A stretch of DNA of 64,000 nucleotides from an uncultured SAR86 cluster bacterium. GTDB taxonomy: Bacteria; Pseudomonadota; Gammaproteobacteria; Magnimaribacterales; D2472. Positions 7,475 to 15,771 of this stretch are shown here, piece after piece. The position numbers were made by a program, and so were the translations under genes. The notes under the pieces are model-generated. The model made no database searches, was not told the DNA's origin, and saw only the letters and a program-made list of their open reading frames with translations. The stretch lies in assembly GCA_902593675.1 (NCBI GenBank), contig CACJJI010000003.1, positions 1-64,000 of the forward strand, read 5' to 3'. Numbering within the stretch: the first letter of the stretch is position 1; every line of letters starts with the position of its first letter.

Positions 7475-9569
7475 ATCTCACTGAAAGGCCGACGTGTCTT
7501 GGATCACCGTGTCGTTCATATAATGTATCTTTGAAGTCAGGAGCCTCATTTCCAAAATAAAATCCCCTTACCGAATAATATTCATCAAAAATATTTCTAG
7601 CCCAAATGGAATATGTCCATCCTCCAATCAAATAATCAAAATTTATATTTGTTAGCGAATATGATTTAGATTGGTTGTTATGCGAATCAGAATAATAAAA
7701 GTTGCTTTTACCAACTGCATCTAAAGATAATGATGCTCTATTTGTAATGGACCAATTCATTCCAAATGCATAACTGTTTTTTGGCGCATGCGCTTGCGCC
7801 CTGCCCTCAAGATCAGATCTAGATTTCCAATTATTAATCTCAGTTCTTAAAAAGCCCAGTCTTGCAAAAAAATTAAGAGACTCTGTAAACTGCATGTCAA
7901 CATTGACTTCTAATCCTTTGTTTGTTCCCTCAGCTGCATTTTGCGTTAAGAATGAAAAAGTATTTGGGTCTGTTGGATCAACTTGAGTGGAAATTAGAAC
8001 TTGCTGGTCCTCTCTATCAGAATAAAAAATTACAGCAGCAATATTCATCTTTGTATTAAAAAAATTAGAATTAAAACCAACTTCATAATTTGTTAAAAAT
8101 TCCGGATCATAATACAAATTAGTGTTATTAGATTCTGGTTCTAGTCCAAGATTTAGATTAAAACCGCCTTGATTAAACCCCCTTGCAACACTAATAAATA
8201 TATTTGCAGCATCAGTTAAATTTTTATTCAATGAAATTTTTCCACCAGACATCTGGTCAGCAGGATTAAATGACTCTCCAAATGAATCATAATAATTTGA
8301 TTCATAGTCCTCCCATCTAGCTCCAATAGACAATTTGGTAAATTCATCTAAAAAGTAATCTAAGCTGCCAAATATAGATAAATTATCTGAAGAAAAATTA
8401 CTTGAAGATGAGGAGTTGCTGGCATACGGACCAAAAGGATCTGATGGATCGCCATAAACTCCATCATCATTCTTAAAATTAACTTCTTCTACATCAAGAT
8501 AGCTAATACCAAGAACCCACTCAGTTCTTTTGCTTGAATTGAAGTCTGCTGCATCTGAGATCAATCTCAATTCTTGGCTAAAGGTTTCTCTATCTCTTAA
8601 TGTTTCTGAAAAATAATCATAGGTAAAAGGCGCATGTGACTCAGCATTGCCCCAATCCGCGTCATAGCTGAGAACTACATCTGTATCTGTAATGCTGGTG
8701 ATACTCTGAAACTCATATCCATCGAAGTTATGAAAAATCTTCATGCTATAAGCATTCGTTTTTTGAGAATCCATGCCCGGTCTGTCCGAAAGAGTATTTA
8801 AACTTCCATCTATGGTCCAAATATCTGCAGGATCATCTAAATCTATTTGAGTTATAAGAAATTTAAGAGTTGTTTTATCTCTTAACTTCCAATTAATTTT
8901 TAGCCTATATGTATCTTCATCTTTTTTGGAAGTATTAGATTTACCTAAAAATAAATTCTTTCTAAATCCATCTGAGTAATCGCTCCTTAATGCAACTCGG
9001 TAGGTAATATCTTGATTGAACTGTGTGGGGCCTCCAAATGCTATTCCTGCATTGCGGGTACCATAAGTTCCCATAGTAATTTCACTCACACCCTCAAATG
9101 CTTCAGTTGGTTCTTTTGTCTTAATATAAATTAGGCCAGCTAGAGCATTGGAGCCTATTCTTGATCCCTGAGGTCCTCTATGGACCTCGATTTGATCTAC
9201 ATCAAAAGTTGTTGCAATGCCCCCATGGCCAGAGTAATCAATATCATCAATCAAGAATCCTACTGCTGAATTGGGCGTTCTCTCATATCCAGATCTTTCT
9301 CCAATGCCTCTAATTTGAAAATGTCTTGCCCTTGAATCACTTGCAGCAAAATTTAGGTTTGGTATCAAATAAGAAAGATTTTCAAAATGCTTGATTGGTT
9401 GTGATTCTATAATTTGATTATTAAGAATGACGATACTTGAATCCTCTTCAAGCACATTTATTTCACGCCAATCTCCTTTTACAACTATTTCTTCAATATC
9501 CTGAGAGAAGCTGGTAATGCTAAAAAAAATGAAAAAAAGTGAAAAAAAATTATGTTTAATAATGTTCAT
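7464..9569 (-). CDS. TonB-dependent receptor, probable thiamine importer
   Basis: A 701-aa outer-membrane receptor. The signal peptide ends after FFSITSFS, then a TonB-box-like EEIVVKGD, a plug domain (about 45-160; RHFQIRGIGERSGYERTPNS, VEVHRGPQGSRIGSNALAG) and a barrel ending VGLSVRYDF. Its 5' leader is a TPP riboswitch whose 3' strand contains the GGAGG ribosome-binding site, so translation should be shut off by thiamine pyrophosphate. With the permease and kinase downstream it forms a complete route from outer membrane to thiamine phosphate. Thiamine or a derivative (HMP, thiamine phosphate) is the inferred ligand. Confidence 0.87.
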   Translation of the reverse strand: MNIIKHNFFSLFFIFFSITSFSQDIEEIVVKGDWREINVLEEDSSIVILNNQIIESQPIKHFENLSYLIPNLNFAASDSRARHFQIRGIGERSGYERTPNSAVGFLIDDIDYSGHGGIATTFDVDQIEVHRGPQGSRIGSNALAGLIYIKTKEPTEAFEGVSEITMGTYGTRNAGIAFGGPTQFNQDITYRVALRSDYSDGFRKNLFLGKSNTSKKDEDTYRLKINWKLRDKTTLKFLITQIDLDDPADIWTIDGSLNTLSDRPGMDSQKTNAYSMKIFHNFDGYEFQSITSITDTDVVLSYDADWGNAESHAPFTYDYFSETLRDRETFSQELRLISDAADFNSSKRTEWVLGISYLDVEEVNFKNDDGVYGDPSDPFGPYASNSSSSSNFSSDNLSIFGSLDYFLDEFTKLSIGARWEDYESNYYDSFGESFNPADQMSGGKISLNKNLTDAANIFISVARGFNQGGFNLNLGLEPESNNTNLYYDPEFLTNYEVGFNSNFFNTKMNIAAVIFYSDREDQQVLISTQVDPTDPNTFSFLTQNAAEGTNKGLEVNVDMQFTESLNFFARLGFLRTEINNWKSRSDLEGRAQAHAPKNSYAFGMNWSITNRASLSLDAVGKSNFYYSDSHNNQSKSYSLTNINFDYLIGGWTYSIWARNIFDEYYSVRGFYFGNEAPDFKDTLYERHGDPRHVGLSVRYDF

Positions 9570-9570
9570 G

Positions 9571-9654
9571 CAATTCCTCCGCCATTATTGTATGGATCAG
9601 GTTCAAAGGGTTTCAATGAAGATCTCAGGTTAGAAAAACCACCCCTTTGCAATT
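9571..9654 (-). promoter_or_regulatory. TPP riboswitch (THI element)
   Basis: On the minus strand the leader contains GGGGTG, CTGAGA, ACCCTTTGAACCTGATC and AATGGCGGAGGAATTGC in the order and spacing of the TPP aptamer. P1 can form between GCAA near the 5' end and TTGC just before the start codon. The GGAGG ribosome-binding site of the receptor lies inside the 3' conserved segment, six bases from ATG, so control by sequestering the ribosome-binding site is the likely mechanism. The repeat of GATC-rich core bases deviates only slightly from consensus. Confidence 0.93.
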
Positions 9655-9696
9655 AGATTTTATAATATTTGAATTTAGCTTTAAAAGATACGGCTA

Positions 9697-11010
9697 CTAT
9701 TCATCACTAAGGTTTTTTTGATAGGTCTCAGTTAACGCCATAACTGACAGCAATGTTAGGAATGAAGCAAAAGATATATAAACAGATACCCAAAAAATTC
9801 CATAGTTATTCCAAAGGAAAGCAGCAATTGTTGGGGCAAATGCTCCACCTAATATTGCGCCAAACTGATAACCAAGGGTTGCTCCAGAATACCTTACTTC
9901 GGTAGAGAATAACTCAGTAAAAAAAGCCGCTTGCGGTCCATACATCATACCAACAAATATCAGCCCAGCTGAGATGGCTAAAACTACTAAACCGAAGTTT
10001 CCAGTATCGACAAGCGGAAATATTGCAAAAGCCCACAGACCCGTCAATACTGCGCCAGCCATAAATATTCCCTTCCTTCCATGCTTATCAGAGTAGGAAG
10101 AAAATATAAACTGGCAAGGGACCATGATTGCAGATGCAATCAATACTGCGGCTAACATATCATCTCTTGAGATTTCTGCGCTTGATACACCATACGCCAG
10201 CAAAAAAGCTATCAATATATAAAAAGTTACCTGAATTGAAAGAAAAGCCCCAGCAGCTAAAGATATCCGACTTGGATATTTTTTAATCGCTTCAATTATG
10301 GGAGATCGTCTGATAATTTTATTGCTATGCTGACCATCTCCTGTCATTGCCTGGAGTTCTTTAAAAGCTTTTGTATCCTCTAAATTGATTTGTATGTACA
10401 TGCTAATACCGATCAGAACTGCGCTTGCAAGAAATGGAATCCGCCATCCCCAAGAATAAAAGGATTCCTCTGAAACAAGAGAGCTTGTAACGATGAATGC
10501 AAGATTAGCTAAAATTACTCCCACTGGCGCACCAGCTTGAGCAAAGGCTCCATAATAGCCTCTTTGATTTGGAGGGGCACTTTCAGTTACCAGCAACATG
10601 GCTCCTCCCCACTGACCTCCAATTGCGAGACCTTGAGCAAAACGTAAAGAAGTAAGAAGAATTGGAGCAGTCACTCCAATCATTGCATAAGTTGGCAACA
10701 ACCCAATTAAAGTAGAAGAAACTCCCATTAAAATTAATGCAATTACTAATGTTTTTTTTCGACCGACTCTATCTCCATAATGACCAAAAATAATACCGCC
10801 GATTGGCCTTGCAATGAAACCTGCTGCAAAAGTTAATAAAGATAAAATTAAAGCTGTTGAAGGAGTTGCTTCTCCAAAAAAAGCTGTTGGGAATATTAGT
10901 GCGGCGGCTGCTCCATAAAGAAAAAAGTCATACCACTCTATGCTCGTTCCAGCCAAAGCTGTCAATGCAACCTTTTGCATGTTTGATTTTGAATGATCTT
11001 TATTTTCCAT
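9697..11010 (-). CDS. MFS transporter, metabolite:H+ symporter type
   Basis: A 12-helix major facilitator of about 437 residues. The signature GHYGDRVGRKKTLV between helices 2 and 3, the N-terminal GTSIEWYDFFLYG and RFAQGLAIGGQWGGA are those of the metabolite:proton symporter group (ProP, KgtP, ShiA). Substrates in that group are small organic acids or osmolytes; nothing here selects one. An upstream in-frame start at 11082 would add 24 residues unlike the family N-terminus, so 11010 is preferred although no clear ribosome-binding site precedes it. Confidence 0.85.
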   Translation of the reverse strand: MENKDHSKSNMQKVALTALAGTSIEWYDFFLYGAAAALIFPTAFFGEATPSTALILSLLTFAAGFIARPIGGIIFGHYGDRVGRKKTLVIALILMGVSSTLIGLLPTYAMIGVTAPILLTSLRFAQGLAIGGQWGGAMLLVTESAPPNQRGYYGAFAQAGAPVGVILANLAFIVTSSLVSEESFYSWGWRIPFLASAVLIGISMYIQINLEDTKAFKELQAMTGDGQHSNKIIRRSPIIEAIKKYPSRISLAAGAFLSIQVTFYILIAFLLAYGVSSAEISRDDMLAAVLIASAIMVPCQFIFSSYSDKHGRKGIFMAGAVLTGLWAFAIFPLVDTGNFGLVVLAISAGLIFVGMMYGPQAAFFTELFSTEVRYSGATLGYQFGAILGGAFAPTIAAFLWNNYGIFWVSVYISFASFLTLLSVMALTETYQKNLSDE

Positions 11011-11091
11011 CACAACAAAGTATTGTAAATGCTGGTGAAAGTAAAATTTTTTTGATGAAACATTGGCATGCAATTCCTGCATCCCTGTAAC

Positions 11092-11832
11092 TTATAAAAG
11101 TGAAGATATCCTTTCTTTTGCCCATTTAATTCCAAATTTATGAAAAGAATAATCCTGAAAGCTTAAGTGGGGTAGAGATAGTACGCTCAAATCTGGTATA
11201 AAAAGGTTTTCGGTTCTCAAATCTCCCTTGAAGAAATAACAAGACTTGTTTGCAGAGTTGATATAGTCAAACTTATCCTCTTCTTCTAGTTTGTTGCCAT
11301 CAAATTCATTTCCCATAATCTTGTGCCAAAAAAGGTCCCTTGCCATACTGCCATTAGCAATTATCAGTTTTGGTTTAACGATAGAAAGAAAATATTCTTG
11401 AATTGGCCAAAAAGTTTCCCTTCCATCCCTTTTTAATTGCTTTTTTGCTTTTGCAGCTGGCTTAATTTCTTCCTCATTTATAGGATTTCTAGGTTGATAT
11501 TTTTGTTCTCCAGGAGATCGTATAAATGATGTGTTAGTTGAAAATGTTTCTTCTAAATTTATTTCTAAGTCTCTGAATACTGATTTTATTGTCTCTTGAT
11601 GTTCGCTATTTCCCCAATCACCCTCAGTATATTCGTTCTTTTCTTTGGAAAGTTTCAATTGGTTTAAAATGGTATCAGGATAATCAAGTCTATTGCCACC
11701 AGGATTAGTTCCCAAAAAATAAAAATTTCCTTTACTGAGGGTTGAATCTCCTGAATAAATAATAGAACCAGACTCTTCTTCTAAGCCAGTTTCTAAGAGC
11801 AAATTTTTAAGTTTTAAAATCTTATCTTGCAT
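11092..11832 (-). CDS. uracil-DNA glycosylase superfamily-like protein
   Basis: A 246-aa soluble protein, last gene of a five-gene operon. FYFLGTNPGGNR (about 37) aligns with the GxNPG active-site motif of uracil-DNA glycosylases. IVKPKLIIANGSMARDLFW (about 150) matches the central beta-strand and helix of the fold (kPkvivxLGxxA), and LPHLSFQDY (about 220) stands where the HPS/HPSP motif should be. The three elements in the right order make the fold likely, but with LPHLS in place of HPS the activity may differ. It could remove modified bases or only bind nucleic acid. It overlaps the preceding ARPP-1 gene by 11 bases. Confidence 0.6.
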   Translation of the reverse strand: MQDKILKLKNLLLETGLEEESGSIIYSGDSTLSKGNFYFLGTNPGGNRLDYPDTILNQLKLSKEKNEYTEGDWGNSEHQETIKSVFRDLEINLEETFSTNTSFIRSPGEQKYQPRNPINEEEIKPAAKAKKQLKRDGRETFWPIQEYFLSIVKPKLIIANGSMARDLFWHKIMGNEFDGNKLEEEDKFDYINSANKSCYFFKGDLRTENLFIPDLSVLSLPHLSFQDYSFHKFGIKWAKERISSLL

Positions 11833-12778
11833 ATCTTCTATCCATATTATTAATTGCAGTAAGGTGGATCAATTCATTATTTAAAACTAGGGCATTTGAA
11901 GTAATTTGAGAGTCTCTGTCATAGATACTAAATTCTTCTCCAAGCTCTTTTTGATTAATTACTTCTTTGCCATACATAAGCTGAAGCATAAAAGAATTAA
12001 TTTCTTTTTCAGGAGATCTTGAACTTCTTCGATAATTTTCTATTAGTTCTATTAGGTGACTCTTATATAACCTTTCTTTATATTTGCTAAAAATCTCATT
12101 ATTTATGAACAAATCAAGTCCTATATATTTGCCTGGAATCATTACCAATAATCCAACTTGATTATCTTCCTCTTTAATCTTTTTACGAAGACTAGATAGC
12201 GATTCTTCAAATTTCTCATAAGTATCATTAACTGAGCCAGTTCTTGAGGATACTCCCATTCTCATTTGTTTATTTTGAATTGATGTCCAAACATTATCTT
12301 GAATTGAGCCAGATTGTTGATTATGTTTTGTAGAATTATTATGTAAGTCCTTCACACCCTTAGAATGATAATTAAACATATTTTTGCCTCTACTAAATGC
12401 ATTTGTTTTATATGCCCATCTTCCCTGTTCAACACAGCTAACTTTGATCTCTATTGATGAATTATCTGGAACAAACACTGACTCATTTGCTACACGATCT
12501 TGTTTGGCCCCATCAAATATTTCTCCATTTAATATTAACAATGGTTTGTTTGATAAATTTTCTACTAAGAGAGAATTTACTCTTTCTGTTTCATGGAGAC
12601 AAAAATAATTAGAATTATTTTTATCTATGGTTATGAAGTCTGCTGTTTTCCCTTTATTCGACAAAACTGGAATAAAAAATCCATCATAATTTTCAAATCT
12701 TTGTATTTTTGAAAAAAATGGTTCCTTTAAAAATAATGATGTTTGATTTGACTGAGGCTGAAGATTATTTAAATGCAT
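11822..12778 (-). CDS. ARPP-1 (DUF6569) domain protein
   Basis: A 318-aa protein. NGEIFDGAKQDRVANESVFV followed by IKVSCVEQGRWAY (about 85-125) is the conserved core of the ARPP-1/DUF6569 family, whose name refers to association with ADP-ribosylglycohydrolases and rhodanese/phosphatase proteins. No biochemical function is established as far as I know. A polar region (150-190) links this core to a helical C-terminal half with SSLRKKIKEE. It overlaps its neighbours by 10 and 11 bases, so it is made together with a UDG-fold protein. Family recognition is from the motif alone. Confidence 0.68.
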   Translation of the reverse strand: MHLNNLQPQSNQTSLFLKEPFFSKIQRFENYDGFFIPVLSNKGKTADFITIDKNNSNYFCLHETERVNSLLVENLSNKPLLILNGEIFDGAKQDRVANESVFVPDNSSIEIKVSCVEQGRWAYKTNAFSRGKNMFNYHSKGVKDLHNNSTKHNQQSGSIQDNVWTSIQNKQMRMGVSSRTGSVNDTYEKFEESLSSLRKKIKEEDNQVGLLVMIPGKYIGLDLFINNEIFSKYKERLYKSHLIELIENYRRSSRSPEKEINSFMLQLMYGKEVINQKELGEEFSIYDRDSQITSNALVLNNELIHLTAINNMDRRYAR

Positions 12779-13143
12779 AACTCATTCAACTGATATAGAT
12801 TGCCGTCGACATAGCTGCCTCTTTTCTTTCTAGATTTATATTGCCGTTTGTACCTATCAAAAATTTTTATACATGCCCAAGTTAATGAAGAATCTAGTTT
12901 TGAAATCTCTAGAAGAATCTGCTTCAACTGTTGATGAACAAACTCTCGGCTATTGCTCTGATACATTGACCAGATGACATTTTCATAATTAGAAAACCTG
13001 TGCAGTATTGTATAAACAATTTCTTGATCCTCTTTAAAATAACTTTTATGCGCGGGTCTATGTTTTATCTGACGTTTTACAGTCTTTTCGATCATATTTA
13101 GATCGATATTTGGATGCAGTTTGAATACGTATGAATTTTCCAT
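12769..13143 (-). CDS. unknown protein, middle gene of the accessory operon
   Basis: A 124-aa basic protein I do not recognise. It is mostly helical with a positively charged C-terminal third (FDRYKRQYKSRKKRGSY) that could contact nucleic acid, and the N-terminal half contains IKHRPAHKSYFKEDQEIVY. There is no signal peptide or membrane segment. Its last 10 bases overlap the start of the ARPP-1 gene and it follows the HTH gene by 11 bases. Coding status is supported by the tight packing and length. Confidence 0.55.
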   Translation of the reverse strand: MENSYVFKLHPNIDLNMIEKTVKRQIKHRPAHKSYFKEDQEIVYTILHRFSNYENVIWSMYQSNSREFVHQQLKQILLEISKLDSSLTWACIKIFDRYKRQYKSRKKRGSYVDGNLYQLNELCI

Positions 13144-13154
13144 AATCTCTACTT

Positions 13155-13400
13155 TTACCCTTCTAGAATTTCAAATATAGAACCATATATGGACTCATAA
13201 TTAAGCCTCCCCTCGGTAACCTTAATTATTTGCTTTGCTTGTGCAATAGAGGGCTGCCTATAACCATATCTCCAGGATTTGCAGGAAGCTTCGGAGCATT
13301 TAAAGTCTTTAGAAGCTTTTTTGTAACCTAAAAATTTTATATATCTTGAAAGAGTAATTTCATTCAATCGTCTTTCTTTAAAATTTTTACTTTCTGCCAT
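13155..13400 (-). CDS. small HTH (Cro/YdaS-like) DNA-binding protein
   Basis: An 81-aa protein with a probable helix-turn-helix: LSRYIKFLGYKKASKDFKCS then CKSWRYGYRQPSIAQAKQII and VTEGRLNYESIYG. The pattern of a first helix with G-x-K-x-A, a polar turn, a recognition helix ending in W-R-x-G-x-R-x-P-S and a trailing helix with T-x-G is that of Cro/YdaS-type phage and plasmid regulators. It overlaps the upstream small gene by 14 bases. It probably autoregulates the operon; this is inference. Confidence 0.6.
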   Translation of the reverse strand: MAESKNFKERRLNEITLSRYIKFLGYKKASKDFKCSEASCKSWRYGYRQPSIAQAKQIIKVTEGRLNYESIYGSIFEILEG

Positions 13401-13635
13401 TATTTACAATTTCTTGAATTTTCGTGTTACAAAAATCTGCATATGCTTGATGAGGGTTTAAAAATGTAGAAACATTTTTCTCAACATCACTTGATACTTT
13501 TGTGTGGCTTTTCTCAATCAGCAAACGAAGTTGATCTATTTTCTTTCTTCTTTCCAATTTACAGATTTTCTCAAGCAAATCATAAGTAGCTTTATCTACT
13601 GTAAGAGTCCTGTAGCCTTTATTAAAATCACCCAT
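13387..13635 (-). CDS. ribbon-helix-helix-like DNA-binding protein
   Basis: First gene of the operon, 82 residues. YRTLTVDKATYDLLEKICKL looks like the beta-strand plus first helix of a ribbon-helix-helix (Arc/MetJ-like) protein, followed by a lysine-rich helix ERRKKIDQLRLLIEK. Start 13635 is preferred to 13650 because GGAG lies nine bases before it. With the next gene, also DNA-binding, it could form a two-protein regulatory pair binding the intergenic region shared with the divergent 519-aa gene. Such pairs are common on plasmids and integrative elements. Confidence 0.55.
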   Translation of the reverse strand: MGDFNKGYRTLTVDKATYDLLEKICKLERRKKIDQLRLLIEKSHTKVSSDVEKNVSTFLNPHQAYADFCNTKIQEIVNNGRK

Positions 13636-13650
13636 AAAAAATTTCTCCAT

Positions 13651-13763
13651 ATGTACAATCTTGTGTTATTATTTAGTTATAAAAATATTAACAAATGATT
13701 ATAATACACATTTAAAAAATAATTACAAGTGTAAAATTAATAGATATATGATATAATTTATAA
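13651..13763. promoter_or_regulatory. divergent promoter region of the accessory locus
   Basis: A very AT-rich 113-base spacer separates the two divergent accessory units. A perfect TATAAT lies at 13752-13757, with TGTAAA at 13730-13735 as a possible -35 (16-base spacing). The expected transcription start falls on or next to the ATG at 13764, and there is no Shine-Dalgarno sequence, so the 519-aa gene may have a leaderless message. Short near-repeats CTTGTGTTAT, ATAATACACAT and TTACAAGTGTAA could be operators for the neighbouring RHH and HTH proteins. Confidence 0.4.
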
Positions 13764-15323
13764 ATGTATTCAAATAAAAAAGAAATTCAAAATAGATTGC
13801 ATTTAATCTTCTCAAAAATATCTAGTTTCAATTCTAAGGAAGGATTTGAACTAGTATCGGATATTTTTATGAACGAAGTTCTTATAGGGACCGCCCCAAG
13901 AAGCTCAAGTTTTCATAAGTCAATTGAACTTGCATTGATGCTTCTTTCTAACAATGAGTTAAGTAATATCTTTTGGAAGTCTTATGCGCAAACCTATCTG
14001 GTAAGCAGTTCTAATATTTATTTTGGTGATTTAAACATAAGTCATATTAGATCTTTAATTTCAAAAATGGAAAAAGAATCTAAGTCAAATGAAAGCTTAA
14101 AAGAGGCACTAGAAAGTTTTGAAAGATTTATTATCAGCAATGGTTTGCTAAAGAATTTATCAAAAAATTATATAGAATTTAATCCCAATCTAATAATAAA
14201 TAATATTGGAGCAACTGCTGCTCTCAATGACTCTGAGCATTTACTAGGTCCAATAATTTTCCGCGGAAAATCAATGTTAAGTAGAATGATTTTTAATATA
14301 TATGGCCTAAAAGTTGTTTCGGGTAGAGGGTTAGAAGACTACATTCACCCTGAATCAATTCCAAAATCAGATATTAATTATTTAATAAAAAGAAATCTCA
14401 TTAAAGATATTCCTCATGAATATAAAGAAAATTATAAAAATTATTTTGAGAAAGATCTTTATGATTTTAATAGCCCGCGCAGAGAATATATTTATTCTTT
14501 TATTAAGACAAAAGAATTGGAAGAGAAAATCTCCATGGAATCATATGGATTTGATGAGGCTGAGGATGACTTAGAGATAATAGTTGGTTTCAAAGAGATA
14601 TTGGAATTTAATCTTATTCATTTGTATTACAGATTAGAAGATTCATCAAATTTTCCTGATGCTTACATGGTTGAGGGTGCAATAAGGCATGCAATCAATA
14701 CCCTAAGACAATTGATTAAATATAAATTTGATTTATTTCATAACGAGGATATGGAAACTATCTCAGTTGAAGGGTTAACCCTAATTGCAGGCCTATCAAA
14801 TCAAGAATCAGTAAAAAATATCTTAAATCAAAGTAATTCTGAATTAAAAAAAATAGCTATTACTAAAAAAGAAAAAAACCCTTTTGGACATTTCGAAACC
14901 TATAAATCTGTTGAAATTGAGCGCAATTCAGCTATTCAATGGCTTAGAGATAGCAAGAGGAGATATGAAGTGTATGAATTAATTGAAGACGAAAAACCAT
15001 TGAAAAATATTGACTATACCTTCATTTCTGAAGAAATCGATAAAGCGAAAGAAAGGATTGAGAAGTCAAAAAAAGAAAAGATAACATTTAACGATAGTGA
15101 TAGATTTGCCCGAACTGATAAGGAAATTTTTGGGAGAGTTGCGCAACATAACAAAGACAGATGGGAGTGGATTGGCAAAGGTAAAACTTTTAAAGAACTC
15201 AACGAAAAAAATTCAACTTACAGGAAAAATATTAAAAGGAAAACATATCAGAAGAATAAATCACCCATCAATCATGACATTCTCTATGACCTAAATAGTG
15301 GTTATATTAAGCAAATAAAATAA
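13764..15323 (+). CDS. unknown 519-aa accessory protein with a C-terminal HTH
   Basis: Family not recognised. It is largely helical, with no signal or membrane segment. Around residues 330-400, ISVEGLTLIAGLSNQESVKN followed after a variable loop by a stretch with AIQWLRDSKRRYEV has the layout of a helix-turn-helix plus a helix with a W-L-x(3)-RR motif, as in some phage and island regulators. The C-terminus is lysine-rich (NIKRKTYQKNKS). It is divergent from the RHH-HTH-ARPP-1-UDG operon, from which it may share regulation, and its TAA stop touches the tRNA-Ile remnant. It is probably part of the flexible locus. Confidence 0.6.
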   Translation: MYSNKKEIQNRLHLIFSKISSFNSKEGFELVSDIFMNEVLIGTAPRSSSFHKSIELALMLLSNNELSNIFWKSYAQTYLVSSSNIYFGDLNISHIRSLISKMEKESKSNESLKEALESFERFIISNGLLKNLSKNYIEFNPNLIINNIGATAALNDSEHLLGPIIFRGKSMLSRMIFNIYGLKVVSGRGLEDYIHPESIPKSDINYLIKRNLIKDIPHEYKENYKNYFEKDLYDFNSPRREYIYSFIKTKELEEKISMESYGFDEAEDDLEIIVGFKEILEFNLIHLYYRLEDSSNFPDAYMVEGAIRHAINTLRQLIKYKFDLFHNEDMETISVEGLTLIAGLSNQESVKNILNQSNSELKKIAITKKEKNPFGHFETYKSVEIERNSAIQWLRDSKRRYEVYELIEDEKPLKNIDYTFISEEIDKAKERIEKSKKEKITFNDSDRFARTDKEIFGRVAQHNKDRWEWIGKGKTFKELNEKNSTYRKNIKRKTYQKNKSPINHDILYDLNSGYIKQIK

Positions 15324-15368
15324 TGGTGGGTCTGGGTGGACTCGAACCACCGACCTCACCCTTATCAG
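15324..15368 (-). repeat. duplicated 3' half of tRNA-Ile (attachment-site remnant)
   Basis: These 45 bases equal the 3' portion of tRNA-Ile from the first base of the anticodon loop (CTGATAA) to CCA. Identity with the intact gene at 18575-18652 covers 19 bases of anticodon loop and stem plus variable loop (15350-15368) and 13 bases of acceptor end, but the T-arm differs (GGTGGTTCGAGTCCACC here, GGAAGTTCAAGTCTTCC in the intact gene). The T-arm here is the usual bacterial form, so this looks like the displaced original 3' end and the intact gene carries the element's version. Confidence 0.87.
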
Positions 15369-15465
15369 AGCAAAGACTTTTTCTTATATTTGCTGATTCC
15401 TACTGATATCTAGGTTGGCAGCTACAATTCTCACCCAAATATAAGTAAATATTGAGACCTATTTC

Positions 15466-15759
15466 TTAATGCAAAGTCACGTCTTCTTCATAACAAAAGA
15501 TGTCACATAATTTGTCATTTATAAGTTTCTTTTCAGACATTTGTGAGTGAAATACAGAAGCTATTACACTCACTCCGTGCTCAGGACTTGATGTGAACTT
15601 AAATGCTATATCCATTGTTTCATTGAGCAATCCAATAATAACTGACTCAACACATAAGTCTTTTTTTGCACACTCTTTAATAAATCTATCTATATTGATT
15701 TGTGTTTCGTTAATTGATTCCTCACACAAGTTATCAAAAATGTTTTTCTTATTACTCAT
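15466..15759 (-). CDS. unknown small protein of the tRNA-Ile island
   Basis: A 97-aa cytoplasmic protein that I do not recognise. The N-terminal half is acidic and helical (ESINETQINIDRFIKECAKK); the second half has EHGVSVIASVFHSQMSEKK. It has five cysteines, which is many for its size. It is 12 bases downstream of the ATPase gene and so is almost certainly cotranscribed with it. A partner or small effector of the ATPase is possible; nothing in the sequence proves it. Confidence 0.5.
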   Translation of the reverse strand: MSNKKNIFDNLCEESINETQINIDRFIKECAKKDLCVESVIIGLLNETMDIAFKFTSSPEHGVSVIASVFHSQMSEKKLINDKLCDIFCYEEDVTLH

Positions 15760-15771
15760 GATTTAGAAGAA

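Noticed and set aside
13155-13635. Toxin-antitoxin pair from the RHH and HTH genes
   Set aside because: Both products look DNA-binding and neither resembles a known toxin; a regulatory pair fits better.
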